From NCBI GenBank assembly GCA_019155185.1, contig CM032802.1, forward strand, positions 11,446,501 to 11,510,500: a stretch of DNA of 64,000 nucleotides. Reading direction: 5' to 3'. The stretch is from Beaufortia kweichowensis. Its lineage: Eukaryota; Chordata; Actinopteri; Cypriniformes; Gastromyzontidae. The translations under genes were made by a program, and so were the position numbers. The notes below the pieces were generated by a model. The model was not told the DNA's origin, searched no databases, and saw only the letters and a list, made by a program, of their open reading frames with translations. This document shows, one piece after another, positions 39,474 through 52,192 of this stretch. The first letter of the stretch is position 1. Each line of letters begins with the position of its first letter.

Positions 39474-40721
39474 TGGAAGTTGTCCACTCCAAGTATTATT
39501 ATTTGTTTTGAAAACAAAGTTTTATATTAGAAGCATTTAAATAGATGCATTTTCAATTGTGGTCTTAGACTCTTTGACCTCACAGGGAAGTGACAGATTG
39601 ACAGTATTGGAGAGATTTTGACAGATGGCATTGACTTATGTTGGCCAAAGTGCCATTATACTGAAATACTGAAGCGTTAGTACAAGCAGTGCTTTATACC
39701 CTGTATATATGCTGTATAAGGTGAAATAATCTAATGCTTTAGTGGTAATACTGCATGTGTAAGTAATATAAGCTTATACTTTTATGTAGCGTGACCAACC
39801 TGTCACATTTTATGCTCTCTTCCAAATATACAATCTTACTTTCTCATGGCCATGATATTAGCAGTGATGTCAATAGGCTTTCTTTTCCCATAAGTCTGTG
39901 CTTGACCTTTATGTGATCAATGTTTTAGAAGTAAAAGGGGTCAGTTGCGCAGAGCAAGTAGATATTTTTTGATTGGTTTCTCTCTTGGCAACAGAGCATA
40001 TGGTGGATTCTTGACCTGTGACCATTTCACCTCCATCTCTTCATACTAAAACATTACTCGCAAGAACAAAAGCACACTGCACACCCACGCCTTGTTATAA
40101 ATTGTGCTAGTTTTGCTCTGAACGGTGGTTACTGCCATCCTCTGAGGTCTAAATTTGTCAGTAGGCTTAAGACGGACAGCGAGTCTGTTATTGGTTGTGC
40201 AGAGATGGGCGATTAGCTCTGTGGCTGACTCAGGCGGTCAGTGTCTTTGTATGTCAGGGCACGATGGAAAAGCCAATGAAACAGTTCTCAGAGGGTGTCA
40301 TAAACTCTGCTTTATTGCTGGTTTGTGTTGCCTTTGCAGATTAAGTTCAGAGAGAGATCGCTTCTCTTGCCATCTTAAATCCCGTTTCTATTGAGTTTCT
40401 TCTATGGATATATTTTTGGGGCCTTTGAGAAATAACCCTGTAGTCAGCAGCTGCAGGGCAGAAACTGCTTGTTAATGAGTGAGGATTACTCCTGCAGGGC
40501 TGTTTTAACCACTCAGACTCTGGGATAAAGTTTTTCTAGTGTAGCACCCAGTGGATTCGTTTGGCTTTCTGTGGAAGATGAGTAATCTTGCTTTGTTTCT
40601 GTGTGGGAAGGTGTTTTTATAGACTCGTATATGATGTCTCTGCAGTTTATTTTGTTATTAAAGAAGGACATGCCAAGTAAGATTTTATACTTCTCTTTAG
40701 TCAAGTTGTTATGCAAAAATG

Positions 40722-41059
40722 GTAAAATGTAGGGGTGGGAATCTTTAGGTACTACGCGATCCGATTCCAATTCTGGGACTCACGATCTGATTCCAAAACG
40801 ATTCTTCATATAATTTTTGCAAATATGATAAATTTGCATTTTAAATAAATAAAGATGCTTTTTGTTTATAGTTAGAATCTCTTTGACAGTATTCCCATCT
40901 TGAAGTTTAATTTTATTGCTTTTATTTTAACAAAGTTATATTCAGGATGAACAGGTTCTGACATAGAATCGATTCTGAATATTTGAGAATCGATTCAGAA
41001 TCGTTAGAGAAAGAATCCCGATGCATCGATTTTTTTTTTCTCCCACCCCTAGTAAAATG
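40722..41059. mobile_element. Non-autonomous hAT-type element with intact target-site duplication
   Basis: Element 40730-41051 (322 bp) has perfect 11-base terminal inverted repeats, TAGGGGTGGGA and TCCCACCCCTA. It is flanked on both sides by the same 8 bases, GTAAAATG (40722-40729 and 41052-41059). An 8-base duplication with such ends is the mark of the hAT superfamily. The interior carries inverted GAATCGATTC-type motifs and no open reading frame, so it must have been moved by a transposase supplied in trans. The intact duplication suggests a fairly young insertion. Confidence 0.9.
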
Positions 41060-41949
41060 GTTTGTAAAGTTAAAAATTTTAATAAATTATAGACTAGAAG
41101 AATGCTAAATAGACACATTACATTTGAGGTTTGAACTAACTGTTGTATAATGTGTTTTATAACAATACATGTATGTGAGCGGGAAAGTTGCAAACATTTG
41201 ATATTTATCCATTTAATGCTGGCTACAGTGTTTATCATCCACTAAATGTGATGGCAGGCTGCCTTGCTCGCATTACATTTGAAGTGAAATTATTCTACAA
41301 TAAGAGGTCTTGAGCCATGGCCATTGTCTCCTAATAATTTTTTTTAAAGATGAAAGTAGACTTCATCTGTCTGTTCATCTTCTGATAATGATCAGCACTT
41401 CATCAAATGTTGAGGTTTCAGCAGAACAACACAGTGTGTTATGAGAAGGAAAAGGTTAAGATTTAGTCATTTCCATATTTCACCATATCTATCAAGCTAA
41501 ATATGTTTGTGTTTAAACTAAATAAACATATCTTACAAAAAGACAAATAATCCTATAAAACTATCATTCTAAAATACAATAATAGCTTTTTTTTAAATGC
41601 CTACATAATATAAAAGAAACAAATATTTATGTAAATATTATGTATATTATTTATGCATATTTGTGAACCACTGATTCCACAAGGACCAAAAACCTGTAAG
41701 GAATACTTTATTTCGCCATAGCTTTCTGTTTTACTATGCATATTTATTAATTGGCAGTGCAGCTGAAGATTTGCATTTAATCAGTATATACCTGAGTTGT
41801 TTACGTTTCTGTTTATATAAGAAAGTGTTGGAGTTTAAGAGTGTCATTCAGATAATCAGTAATTAAATGCTTAACAGAACAAACAGGAAGGCATGAGCAA
41901 CAACAACAGTTCTCTGCTAAGATATCATTGTGTATTGAAAGGTACAGCT

Positions 41950-42167
41950 CCTGGAAAAAAAAAATTTAATCACCCTTATGTTATTTCCAACCTAATCTCT
42001 TTATTTTTTTTCTGTGAAATGACAACCTCAGTCACCATTCAGTATATATAATCTAATAATAATCTTCAAAACAATCTTCTTTACAGAAGCACATTATATG
42101 GGTTTGGAACAACATGACTGTGACTAAATGATGGCAGAGCTTTTATTTTTGGATGAGTTGTTCCTTT
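41950..42167. mobile_element. Inverted-repeat element A (GGGATAGTTC-type family)
   Basis: Both ends are degenerate inverted copies of one another: the left end reads TTTAATCACCCTTATGTTAT, the right end in reverse complement reads TTTAGTCACAGTCATGTTGT. The right terminus (TTTTTGGATGAGTTGTTCC then TTTAA) is a diverged form of a terminus very common in cyprinid DNA. Limits are approximate. Confidence 0.55.
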
Positions 42168-42360
42168 AAAGGGATAGTTCGCCCAGAAATAAAAACTATT
42201 TTATTATTTACTCACCCTCAGGTCATGTCAAACCTGTATGACTTTCTTGCTTCAGCAGAACACAGAAGAAGATATTTTGCAAAACGCTGGTTACCGGCAC
42301 CCATTCATTTTCATAGTGTGGACATGAGTTACAATGGAAGTCAATGGGTGCCGGTACAAG
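42165..42360. mobile_element. Inverted-repeat element B, abutting element A
   Basis: Starts TTTAAAGGGATAGTTCGCCC, continuing with ACTCACCCTCAGGTCATGTC, a typical terminus of a very abundant cyprinid non-autonomous DNA element. A 14-base perfect inverted repeat lies inside (42292-42305 and 42343-42356). Only the left part of the family is evident. It shares its first bases with the end of element A. Confidence 0.6.
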
Positions 42361-43380
42361 ACACAAGTTCATATTCCCAAGCATTTGTATTCCTAAAACA
42401 ACACATTTAGGTACTTAGTTTCTTGTAAAAAAATAAAGTGATGTTGCAATGTAGCAATTCACTCCATAATATAAACCAAAACATTAAATAACCCAATGGA
42501 CCACGTGGGATTGTGCTAAGAGCCCGACCTCTAGGGTCCCGGGGAACAAGAGATAATAATAATTAATTTGATTTGCATATCAAATTATGCATTTCTTTAC
42601 TTGCACATCTGCAAAGTCACTCTATAGCTTCAAAGTGTTTTTGTCAGTGTTGACATTGCAATATAATATATTAATGTCTCAAATGCCACCAGAGAGTGAT
42701 TATTTTCAAAGTTTGAGCTCTAATAAACAGAATTAAGGACTTTAGTGAGTAAAAAAAGATTGAAATGTTTGACAACGATTTAAACAGAACACGACCTCCT
42801 GCGCCAGCTTGACTTTAAATATTTATTCGGGGACCTTGGTTTTAAGAAGATCAGGTAGAGAGCTTACTGATAGCAGTGAGTGATGTATAACCAAATTCAT
42901 TTTAGATCTCTCATTGACTGTTTATGTGGTAGTACTGTGAGGTTTTGCCTAACTCACTTTTCCAGTTTGTTAATACGTATGTGCTTGTTGTAGCCAGGGT
43001 CGTGGGTTTTGTATAAATTACAATTAGAATTACAAGGACTCTTCATTGGACCAGCTTTTGTTGTGTTTCCCACTGGCAGGTATGCTGTGCTTTTGTTGGT
43101 AGTTGTTTTTTGGTCACATGAAAATGATGGGCATAGTGAGAATTTAAGAATCCTTCTATGCTAATGTACTGGCTCATGAATAATAATTACTTCACATGAA
43201 GAGGTATTGAGAAAAGGTTACCCAGTAATGCATGACCAAAGCACTATTCATAAGCTAAACAGGATCTGTAATGTCACGCAGCGGGACAGGTGCTTTAGCC
43301 CCGGGCCTCGGGAAGATAATGGTCCCAGTCAATTATTATTATTAATGTTAGCAAAACAAATATAATGTGAAATTTACCTA

Positions 43381-45489
43381 TTATGTTAAACTCTTTGTAA
43401 TATCCCTCAGTTCTTCTACAGACTGGACAAGCTTATAGCCCAGCATGGAAAGAGTTCTGTTACATAAAGATTGAACTGTCTTAACAATGTCAAAGTTTAA
43501 ATGCACTCTCCAGCTCTGAGCGGTGGCTTTCGAGTCTCTTGTGGTGGAGTACTTGTAGTTCCATTCTAAAGAGGATGAGGTGGTGCCATTAGTGTTATTA
43601 GCAATCCATGTGAGAACTTGATGGTGCAAGTCCACCCCCAGGAACCTATATATCTCCCTGGCTTTTTCTTCAGGGTTTAAGGCTAAGTCTTCATAGCGCA
43701 CCAATAGATATTTCCCCCTTAGCCACGTAGGTTTCTGCAGGCCAGTCTCCACCGAATACTGAATATCTCGGCACGTTCTAGTAATCTGTGTCAGGTCCAC
43801 GTGCCGTGGCTGGCGGCCGGTAGCGTTCCAGATCTTATAGGCCCTAAATTTACCTCCGAATGCAGTCATGCGTGAGGCAAGGATTGCTCTAGGGTCTCTC
43901 ACCAAGTGAACGATTCTTAAATCTAAACGGAGGTCCTCTGACAGCGCGCGCAGATCTCCTACCTCGGGGATACGAACGGTCTTTATGGCCACGTGGCTTC
44001 GTGCTTGGCAGGCCTGTGAGGCTAAAGAAAGATTTAGGGCTTGGCACTTCTTAGGACACCAGGTTTCGTCCGGCAGGCCCCCCAGAGTCTCCTCGCTCCC
44101 CTCCGGGCAGACGGGCGCAGTGCAGAGGGCGTGGCTTGAGCTGCGTCGAAATAAAGCCCCAGTCATGTGATCCTGTGGTTCGGGCCGAATGTAACTCTCC
44201 AGGAAGCTAAAGTCACAGTTGTAGAGGTTTAGCAGAAGATCTCTGTAGGCCCCCAGAAGCGCTCTACCATCCAGAGCTCTCTGCAGGCGACTGCTAGAAT
44301 TGGTAAAGACCTGCTGGACGTGATAGAGAGGCTCAAAAATATAAAAGATGCCTGGATGTTGATTGAAAAGCTGTCCGGTAAAGGAGGAGCCACTGCGGGT
44401 TTGTGCAAATAGAAGGATGTGTTTCCGGCCAGTGACGGTACTAGACTCAGCAGGGATGTGGCTGTCATTGCAAAGAGATTTCCATCTCTGCTCTGGGGAG
44501 AAAAGGAAGAGAGAGTGAGATAATTCTCTGCTCCGTAAACCTCAGAGGACTTGCAGTGCCACAAAAGACCCAATTAGTTTAGCATCTCTGTCTTTAATCA
44601 ATCAGTTATCTGGCTTAGGATATTAAATCTGGAGCATTATTTTAGAAAATAAATATGCATTGTATAAAATCCAGTGCAATTCAAAAATATATTTTGGCGA
44701 GAGGTACAGCAATAATCATGTTGTTTAGAAGACTTGAATTGCCTTCTGTGGCTGTAATCATTTCATGGTTTTACAGCAGTACGTAAAAAGCATGCACAAT
44801 GAAATATGCACATTCCGTCACTCATAGAATACAAAAAATGATTTGACTTTTACTCAAAATGAACAATTACTATATATAGCGGGGGGGGGGTGTAGAGTGA
44901 TAACGTTAGTAATTACGACTGATGAGAGACTGATTGCGCGTAGCACATTAGGTTGTGCGAGTAGACGCTTGTTAAAAGTGCAAACAGCTGCTCCGCAAGG
45001 ACATATTACTGCAGATTAATGATGAGATAATTGTAGAATTAATTATTGATATTTCATCTCACGCTCTCTTACGACGGATGAGAAGGTAGTTTCCAGGTTG
45101 TATCTCTAACTCTGCAAGATGATGGCAGCTAATTTTTCTCCGTACACACCATGGCAACATTGTAAAAGATGTAAAAGCCTATATAGAGATGATGTTAAGT
45201 GGATCCTTTGATACAGTATATAACGTAACTTACAATTGAATTAAGTTCCAAATGAAAATCATAATGCAGGTGATGTTTGCTGGAAGCTCGTGTAATGCTA
45301 AAATATCAGTGTTAACTGTCTAATGTTTGTCTTACAGGAAAGTTGCCCACCTTTACTTTGGCGTCCTTGGCAGTGGGTGGAGTCTTGGCACGGGCCGCTG
45401 AAAGAGTCACGGAGGGAGCGGATGGCAGTGTACTGCACCCCCAAAGATGTGCAGACCAACAGCAACAGAGTCTTCCACGAACACTCCAT
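43381..45489 (-). CDS. chst16: CHST1-like Gal/GlcNAc 6-O-sulfotransferase (CHST16)
   Basis: Golgi type II membrane enzyme that transfers sulfate from PAPS to carbon 6 of a sugar, in CHST1's case galactose of keratan sulfate. Two coding exons on the minus strand: 45489-45351 (46 codons plus one base) and 44492-43381 (TAA 43381-43383), together 1251 nt, 416 aa; human CHST1 has 411. Signal anchor at about 6-20 after MECSWK, a start very like CHST1's. The 5' PAPS-binding loop is TRSGSSF at 78-84 and the 3' phosphate-binding motif VRDPRAILASR at 244-254. Several N-glycosylation sites (NNTNGT, NCR-type NRT) are present. The split coding region and the location in the CRY1-side block, not beside cry2, favour CHST16, a CHST1 sister described as lost in amniotes. 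Family certain; the CHST16 name rests on synteny. Confidence 0.85.
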
Positions 45490-46711
45490 ACTGCTCCTTC
45501 ACCATCACATACTTCACTCTGAGGAAGGCATACATCACATTTACTTTTATTATGAATGACTGTGACTTTCTTTCTGGTGTGTCTTTAGAATTAGAAAAGT
45601 TTTATACTTGACTTGTTGAACTGGTAACAGTTTAGGTGTGCTTGCTTGTTGTTTTCTATTTTCTGCTTTGCTGGTTTCTGCACCAAATCGTAAATGGTAA
45701 ATTTTAAGAAAAGGTGAATTTGTCGAAAGCAAGGTTGGGTAACACATTTTCTAGGTTCATTTAACCTTGCGGCAATTTGTAACTATTTACAATCTTTCTT
45801 CACCCCATTGACATTGGGCTTAGGGGTTTTTTTAGTTTTTTTTCTAATAATCATACATTTTTGTATGAATTCATATGAATTAGCCACCTTGTGCAATACT
45901 TGGAATTCCTGTGAGATCAGACTGGTTTGTTAATACTTTACCCAAATATAACTATCCGTGCCATTCACATAGTAACCGGTCTTCTACTGTAAGTGTCCAA
46001 TTGGGAACATTTTACATATTCAGCAACACAAATTATGCTGGACTTGCAGTTTCTTTTCTGTTTATGTGTGGCCAGCTCGCTCTAATGATACTATAATATG
46101 ACTATAGAAAACAAAGCACATGCAAAATTATTACACTAGTCTATATTTTTGTATATTTTCCAGTATTAACTATATGGTTATTGGCTCATCTATCATCTTT
46201 GAGTAATTATTTTTCTAAATTTGTACAGTGGGATGCATTATGAGATTGCTTTCTCTGTAAAGGATGCTAAATGTGCATTTGTGCCATAGAATTAGGCTGA
46301 AAGAAGGTATCTTAGTAAGAAGCATAATTAGGTTGCCTTGTGGACAGTTTGCATCAGGGGCATGCTTATGATTAAAATGCTGCCTCTGTAGGCAGCTTAC
46401 TAGGTTATGGAACAACGCAGGTATGTGTACTGCCTTAACTGCACTTGGGAGATCATTACACCGAAGTGCTTATAGGCTTTTATGACAAATGCAAGCAGGC
46501 ATGTGGGAAGTGAGATGCAATATCGCAGAGGGAGATAAAGCCTGTACAAGGAGTTGGTTGGGGTAGTGGAGTGCCTACTCTTAACTAATTTTCTACCAGG
46601 ATTTTTTTAATAATCCCTTATTTAGGACCTTAAATAAACCTGTTTACTGTCACAGTTTCTCAGGAGGAACACCTATGTTATTTCCCTATCCACTTTAATA
46701 TTTCATAGTTG

Positions 46712-47061
46712 ACTTTTAGTAGGGGTGTGAATTGGAACTGGTTTCAAGATTCAATTCGATTACAATTATCATGTCAACGATTCAATTCAATCCGATTTCA
46801 CGATGCATCACGATGCATTGGTAAAATTTACATGAGATCAACTCATTTCTCATTGGTAAAAATCATGGTAAAATTGTAGGTGCATTTTTTTAATATTCGC
46901 GTCTGTGTTTCGCCTCCTTCCGCCATTTTAAACTTGCATGACTGACACGCGTATATGTGAATGACGTCATAGGCTATAATCGATTAAGGTCTATTACTGC
47001 ATCAATGCAGAATCGTCCACGTCCGCATGCAACGATTAATTTCAACACCCCTAACTTTTAG
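46712..47061. mobile_element. Second non-autonomous hAT-type element with target-site duplication
   Basis: Element 46720-47053 (334 bp) starts TAGGGGTGTGAATT and ends TTCAACACCCCTA, inverted repeats with one base difference in length. It is flanked by ACTTTTAG on both sides (46712-46719 and 47054-47061), a perfect 8-base duplication. The interior holds ATTCAATTC and CACGATGCATCACGATGCAT motifs and no coding frame. It is a diverged relative of the element at 40730-41051, with similar ends and length. Confidence 0.9.
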
Positions 47062-49737
47062 TCTAATCATGACAAACTATAAATTGATAGAAAGGTAAAA
47101 GACTCGAGATAAAATAATTAGCCAATTTTCATAACAATAAACATAAACAAAAAAATAAAAACTGTTAATGTAACTGTAATTTATAAAATGCCTAAAATAA
47201 TTTTTTTTAAGTCTTAAAAATGTGTAAGAAATATATCTAAAAATATAAAAAATGTAGCTCAGATGTGAATTTTTATGTCTATACTCAATTTCTGCTGTGA
47301 CAGTTATCAGGTTAAAGAATGTCATTTTCCTTTTCCATTAAATACCAACAGAATCATCACTTATATACAAGGTCACATGTTGGCTGTTTCTGTCATTTAG
47401 TCCAGGGTGAGATGAGCTGCTAACAGCCAAAGTTTTGAGGTTCATATGAGGTACTGGCTGTCCTAGGGAGATGGGCATCTGTTTCACTCACAGGGCTGGT
47501 TCAGCCTTGAAAACATCTGCTTGCATATATTTCAGTACGGTGAATTGCACTACCTCATATGAATTCAAAAGAGTGGCATCTCAGGTGTTTGCATGCTTGG
47601 TGTCCTTGTTTACAGTAAGTAGTGAATTTCTGGTAACGAAGGTCTTAAGCCAACTCCATATCAGTTGTTGGTCTTTTTTGAGTTTAGTTATGACATGGAC
47701 ATGACAGAAATTATTTTTTAAACTTTTTCAGTTCGGGCGAGTTTTTTGTGTGTTGAAAATACACGATCTGCAACATTCTCCGCTGGCTTTTTTCTGTTCA
47801 AATGACTCTGTTCCAATCTGTGCTGTATATTGCCACTCTTGCGTCAGCCCTCAAATCATTTCATCAATCATGACTGACAGTGATGGCCTCCATGTACATT
47901 TTCCTCTCTGATTTCATGGATGAATATTATAACGTGTGCAGTGTCTAGGGTATCTGTGACTGTGCAGCTGTTGTAGAAAATGCAATATTACGTATTTTCT
48001 TCTTCGATATTACATATTTTCTTCTTCGACTAACCGCAATGAACATCCATAATAGATTAATGTCTGGCAATTTTCGATGCACTCTGAATTTTGAATACAA
48101 ATTATTGTTTGGGCAAAAAATTAACAGATATGACAATCTAACACTAGGACAATCCTCTTATCAGCGAACAGCCATGTACGCTTGCCTCAGGTTCCTTGAA
48201 CTTTGCATGAAGAACCTCTTGCTGGCCTGATTATTTAGTATTCAATGAGGTGATTTCCCTATGCCTTTCATTAGCACCTGAGAGGTGGCCAGGCATGCAA
48301 CTTTAATGGTTTATGTGGCTCAAGCTGATTGTGAAGCACAGTCACAGCTGCAGTTGCATATATAACGACAGTTATATACACAATCGCTAATGGCACGAGA
48401 GAGCAATGTTGTACTAAAACAGTCATGCACCATTGAGAGATTGATCCGATAGTTTTATCGCTGTGACGATCAATATTTTGAAATCATTTAGTGGGCTACG
48501 TAAGGGCTGCATGTCCTAAACTCGCACTTGAAAAAACATCATATTTTGACATGTGCTATCCTACCCCACTTTAGAGGATAGACTTCAGTACACAGTCTAG
48601 TATTTCTCTTCAATCACTTTAGTCCTGAAAGCCTCATTAGTTGTAGCTCATTTCATACTATTTACAGGATTTTCAGGGCTGTCTCTTATAATAAACTTTG
48701 CCGTCGTTCCGCTATTTTAAAATGTTTGCCACATTGAGAATTATGGAATGTATGGGGGAAAATGCACTTCATTTCCATCAATGTGCAGACTGGGAGCTAT
48801 GATTACCTTTCACTGCCATTTGACAAAATCGCTTCAGCCACATCGACCAAAACAATCAAGCACCCATACTTTCAGCCGTGAGAGTGCTAGTGAAAGAAAA
48901 TTGATGCATATTTTTCTCTGTCTCTGTTCTCTCTCGTAAATGTGTTTGCATCTATTGACCTTATTGTAAACATGTATATAGCCCATTAATTTGTTTTTTA
49001 AAAACTCAGTTTTCTCCAGGTCTCCAGAGCTGAGAAAAGTAAATAAAAATAGTTCATCTTTCACATTACATAGTAAAATGAGATGAAAACATCCATGCTG
49101 CTGAAACATGAAATTACAAATGCCTTCTATATGTCTGAAGATGTAGGCTCCTTCAGCTAGGCTATTGTATTTATAGGCTAAAATTTCTCACTTTCTATTA
49201 TAAACCAGAATCGGAAAACGGAAAGAAATGTATTTGGGGTTGAATATTTATTTGATCATTCACTAACCATCTTAATCTCTTTAACGTTTTCATAAAACAA
49301 AACTACATGTTAATATGTATAAAACATTTTTTATGTGTAAATAGATTTTTTTCCTTTTGTAAATGTACAGCTAAGATAAGACTGATGCACAGAAAGAAAA
49401 ATGCTTTAAGGTACCTAAAACTACATTAACTCGTTATTTACATGAATCTTAACTCCATGGGTGTCGTCTGCCTAAAGCACAGTACTGTTCGAGGTTAATG
49501 TGTGCGTGGCCAATATAGCTATAGGCAAGACATTGATGTGTGAAGAGAGATCGATCCGTAAGATCCAAAAAAGCATAAATATACGCGCTCAATACAAAAC
49601 CGTAAAAAAGATATCCAGTGCCATATTCATTTACAGCCGAATAACGTATACTATCTGTAGAAGTGACTAATATTTGACTCGTATGTGTACTGTAAATCTG
49701 TATAATCCGTCAATATTAACTAGTTAATCGGTAACCA

Positions 49738-50000
49738 TTTACAATGAGGGTTGTATTTGTTCACATTAGTTAATGCATTCGCTACTTCTACAGCATTTAT
49801 TAATCTTCGTTCATGTTAATTTCAATATTTATTAATACATAAATGCACAATGCATAGTACGGTAATGCACACACATGAACATCATTAGCATTATCTAACA
49901 TTAACAAAGATAAGTACATGCTGAAAAACTATATTGTTCATTGTTGGTTTATGTTAGCTAATGCATTTTCTAATGTTGCCAAATACAACCTTATTGTAAA
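49738..50000. mobile_element. Inverted-repeat DNA element (TTACAATRAGGTT family)
   Basis: Left end TTTACAATGAGGGTTGTATT and right end AATACAACCTTATTGTAAA are inverted copies over about 20 bases with two differences. The interior repeats TTAGTTAATGCATT-like and ATTCATTGTTGGTTTATG-like motifs typical of an abundant cyprinid element. No coding capacity. Confidence 0.75.
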
Positions 50001-50159
50001 GTTCATCTTATAACACTGACAGAAAATATGCATAACTCTCTTTTAAGATAAATAACTTCTCTACATGATCATTTCGTATAGCTATACTTATAGACTCGAT
50101 TACAGACTGTGAGACGAATCAGGACTGATTTATTCGCAGTTTACGTGCCTTTAATAACT

Positions 50160-50560
50160 ACAGCTTGTTTTAAAATCCAGCTAGTCCTCTATCAACTTCT
50201 TGCTCGAGCTCCCCAGAGAGTTCTGTATCATATCGTGCAGCCAAGAAGTTGGTATGAAACTAAACTAAAGTAAAACACAACGCCAGTGACATCGACGAAA
50301 CCTGATGAAAGCAGTTAGATGAGCGCGGGCGCGGAAGATGAAACGCGCATCTCTTACCATTCACGATCCGATGAAATATTCCCCATTAAAACGCATGGCA
50401 TCCATCCGGTAAAGTTGATTTTTGGGGAAGTAACGCGGTCATCGAGTCAACCTGCGTATTTCGTCTGAGGGGAACGCGTGCTGAGCGGTCTGTATTAAAT
50501 GACGGATGAATAATGTTGGGTATCTGTGGAAGCAGGGGGGTGGGCATCATGCGTGGATAA
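50160..50560 (-). promoter_or_regulatory. CpG-rich patch, possible chst16 promoter and first exon
   Basis: The only strongly CpG-rich stretch between 45.5 and 54 kb (densest at 50320-50490). On the minus strand a near-consensus donor, GAATG then GTAAGAG, would end an exon at 50358. This pairs with the acceptor before the chst16 coding start at 45518. The arrangement fits a 5' non-coding exon with a 4.8-kb intron. It is inferred; no transcript evidence is available. Confidence 0.35.
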
Positions 50561-52117
50561 CCAGTGGCTCATTCTGTTCCCGTGTCGTTGGTTTGCTTGA
50601 GTTTTATCCTGGATGCTGAAGTACAGTATAAACTAGTTGCATCTTGTTTGGTCATGGGATTGGTATACAAGTTGCAGTGTTATTGGTTCAAATCTGACTG
50701 ATAGACTATAGTGCAAGGTTAAATCGTTTAAAAGCGCATGCTAAATGTAATATCTAATATTTTTTCTTTTATAACATAAGATCCAGCAAAATGACAGTGC
50801 TGGATAAAAGCAATAGAAACTGTCACTGAAATTTTAATGGTTAAAATTGGATTCCACTGGAAGCTATAATGGTCTCTGTAGGTCTCTACTGGTAATAATG
50901 TCTTGCAGATGGAAACCAATAAAACACCATTACTGTAACACTGACTGATTTCGTAATAGTTTTAATTTTTAATTAGTTATAGCTTTGATTTTTAGCATTA
51001 GTAATGAAACCTATTAGATTTATAATGTTTTTTCAGCAGGGTTTCAACAGTCAAACTTTTCCTCATATAGCAAACGGGTATATAGATATAACAAATAAAT
51101 GAATGAAGTAGTTCACATATATTAACAGGAAAAAAAACAAAAGCATGCAGTTAAATATAAATTTGGCAAATAAAGGGCCATATTACAAAATATCTCTTTC
51201 TGATAAAAGCATCTGATAAAAACTTGTCGAACAAGCGAGGTGCAATAAACATGACCACAGACAGCATGCCAAGAAAAGAAATTCAGCCCTGCGCTGAAGG
51301 AACCTGAAACTGCAGGTGCACCAACACCTTCAGCAGGGACAGTATAAGAGATTAAAGGATACAGAGATTATTTACACTAGGCTGTTGACCCGAAAGAGGA
51401 AATGAATAAATAAAAAATACACCCAGAAAAGAACTGTAAACACAACAAAATCAATAAGACAAAAATAAATACAGGCTTCTATATAGGTGCCACTGGCTGT
51501 GGCTCTAAATCAAATAACAAAATTTCTCTCTTAACAAAGACTTTCCAATATTGTCAGCATTCATTGAATGTCAATCATCATTTGAAATAGAAGCTCACCA
51601 GTCAACACATTCTTGTTTTTTAAGTCTGAACAGAATGCAAAAGGACTTATGCTGCTTGTGGCTTTTTTGTCCTAGAAGGGACTTGTGGCTCACAGTGTTC
51701 ATGTTTGTCTGTAAAGGTCTTCCAGGGCTATTTCAGGGGCCATATCCTGTCTGTGCAGATACTCTTGGTTGGTTGAGTTTATTAATGTGAAACACTTTTT
51801 TTTTTATTTACTGTTGCTGTACGGCAAAGTCACATTGCCTCATGACACACATTTGAGTTATAAACACGACTCGTCTCTAGGAACTGATATTTTTGGAAAC
51901 GGGCAGATTATGTGTCATGTTTAACATGTAGTGTATTCAATCTGAAACCGTAGATGCACTTTGTTGTTTCCATTACCCTTTCTGTGATGCCAGATGTACT
52001 AATACTATTCATGACACATTTTTATGGCTGCATTTTTTTTTTAAATCAAAATGATTCCTGTAAGTGTTTTAATTTATTCTGTGTTGCTTATCCTTTGCAA
52101 GGTAACGAAAGCCATAA

Positions 52118-52192
52118 TGGAGCCTATCCCAACGTAATGAGCCGAAGGCAGGGAACACTCTGGACAGGTGGTCATTGTCCTACAAGGGTGTG
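52118..52192 (+). repeat. Dispersed fish repeat fragment (GGAGCCTATCCCA type)
   Basis: Contains TGGAGCCTATCCCAACGTAA then GGCAGGGAACACTCTGGACA and GGTGGTCATTG, a sequence I recognise as a frequent dispersed repeat in fish genomes. Element class and full limits cannot be set here. Confidence 0.55.

Larger units (their letters stand above)
26060..42820. other. Gene desert between tmem263 and chst16
   Basis: Nearly 17 kb without a supportable coding exon. Open frames are short, lack splice logic and read as chance. Composition is AT-rich, with stretches of more complex, repeat-free sequence (for example 26640-27350, 28600-29260, 38160-38560, 40080-40560) that look like candidate conserved non-coding elements. 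Recognisable pieces are listed separately: repeat fragments, a GA microsatellite, a hAT-type element, and paired inverted-repeat elements. Nothing else was identified. Confidence 0.5.

Noticed and set aside
42153..42410. 85-codon frame in the desert
   Set aside because: It is the translation of a repeated DNA element (element B), not a gene.
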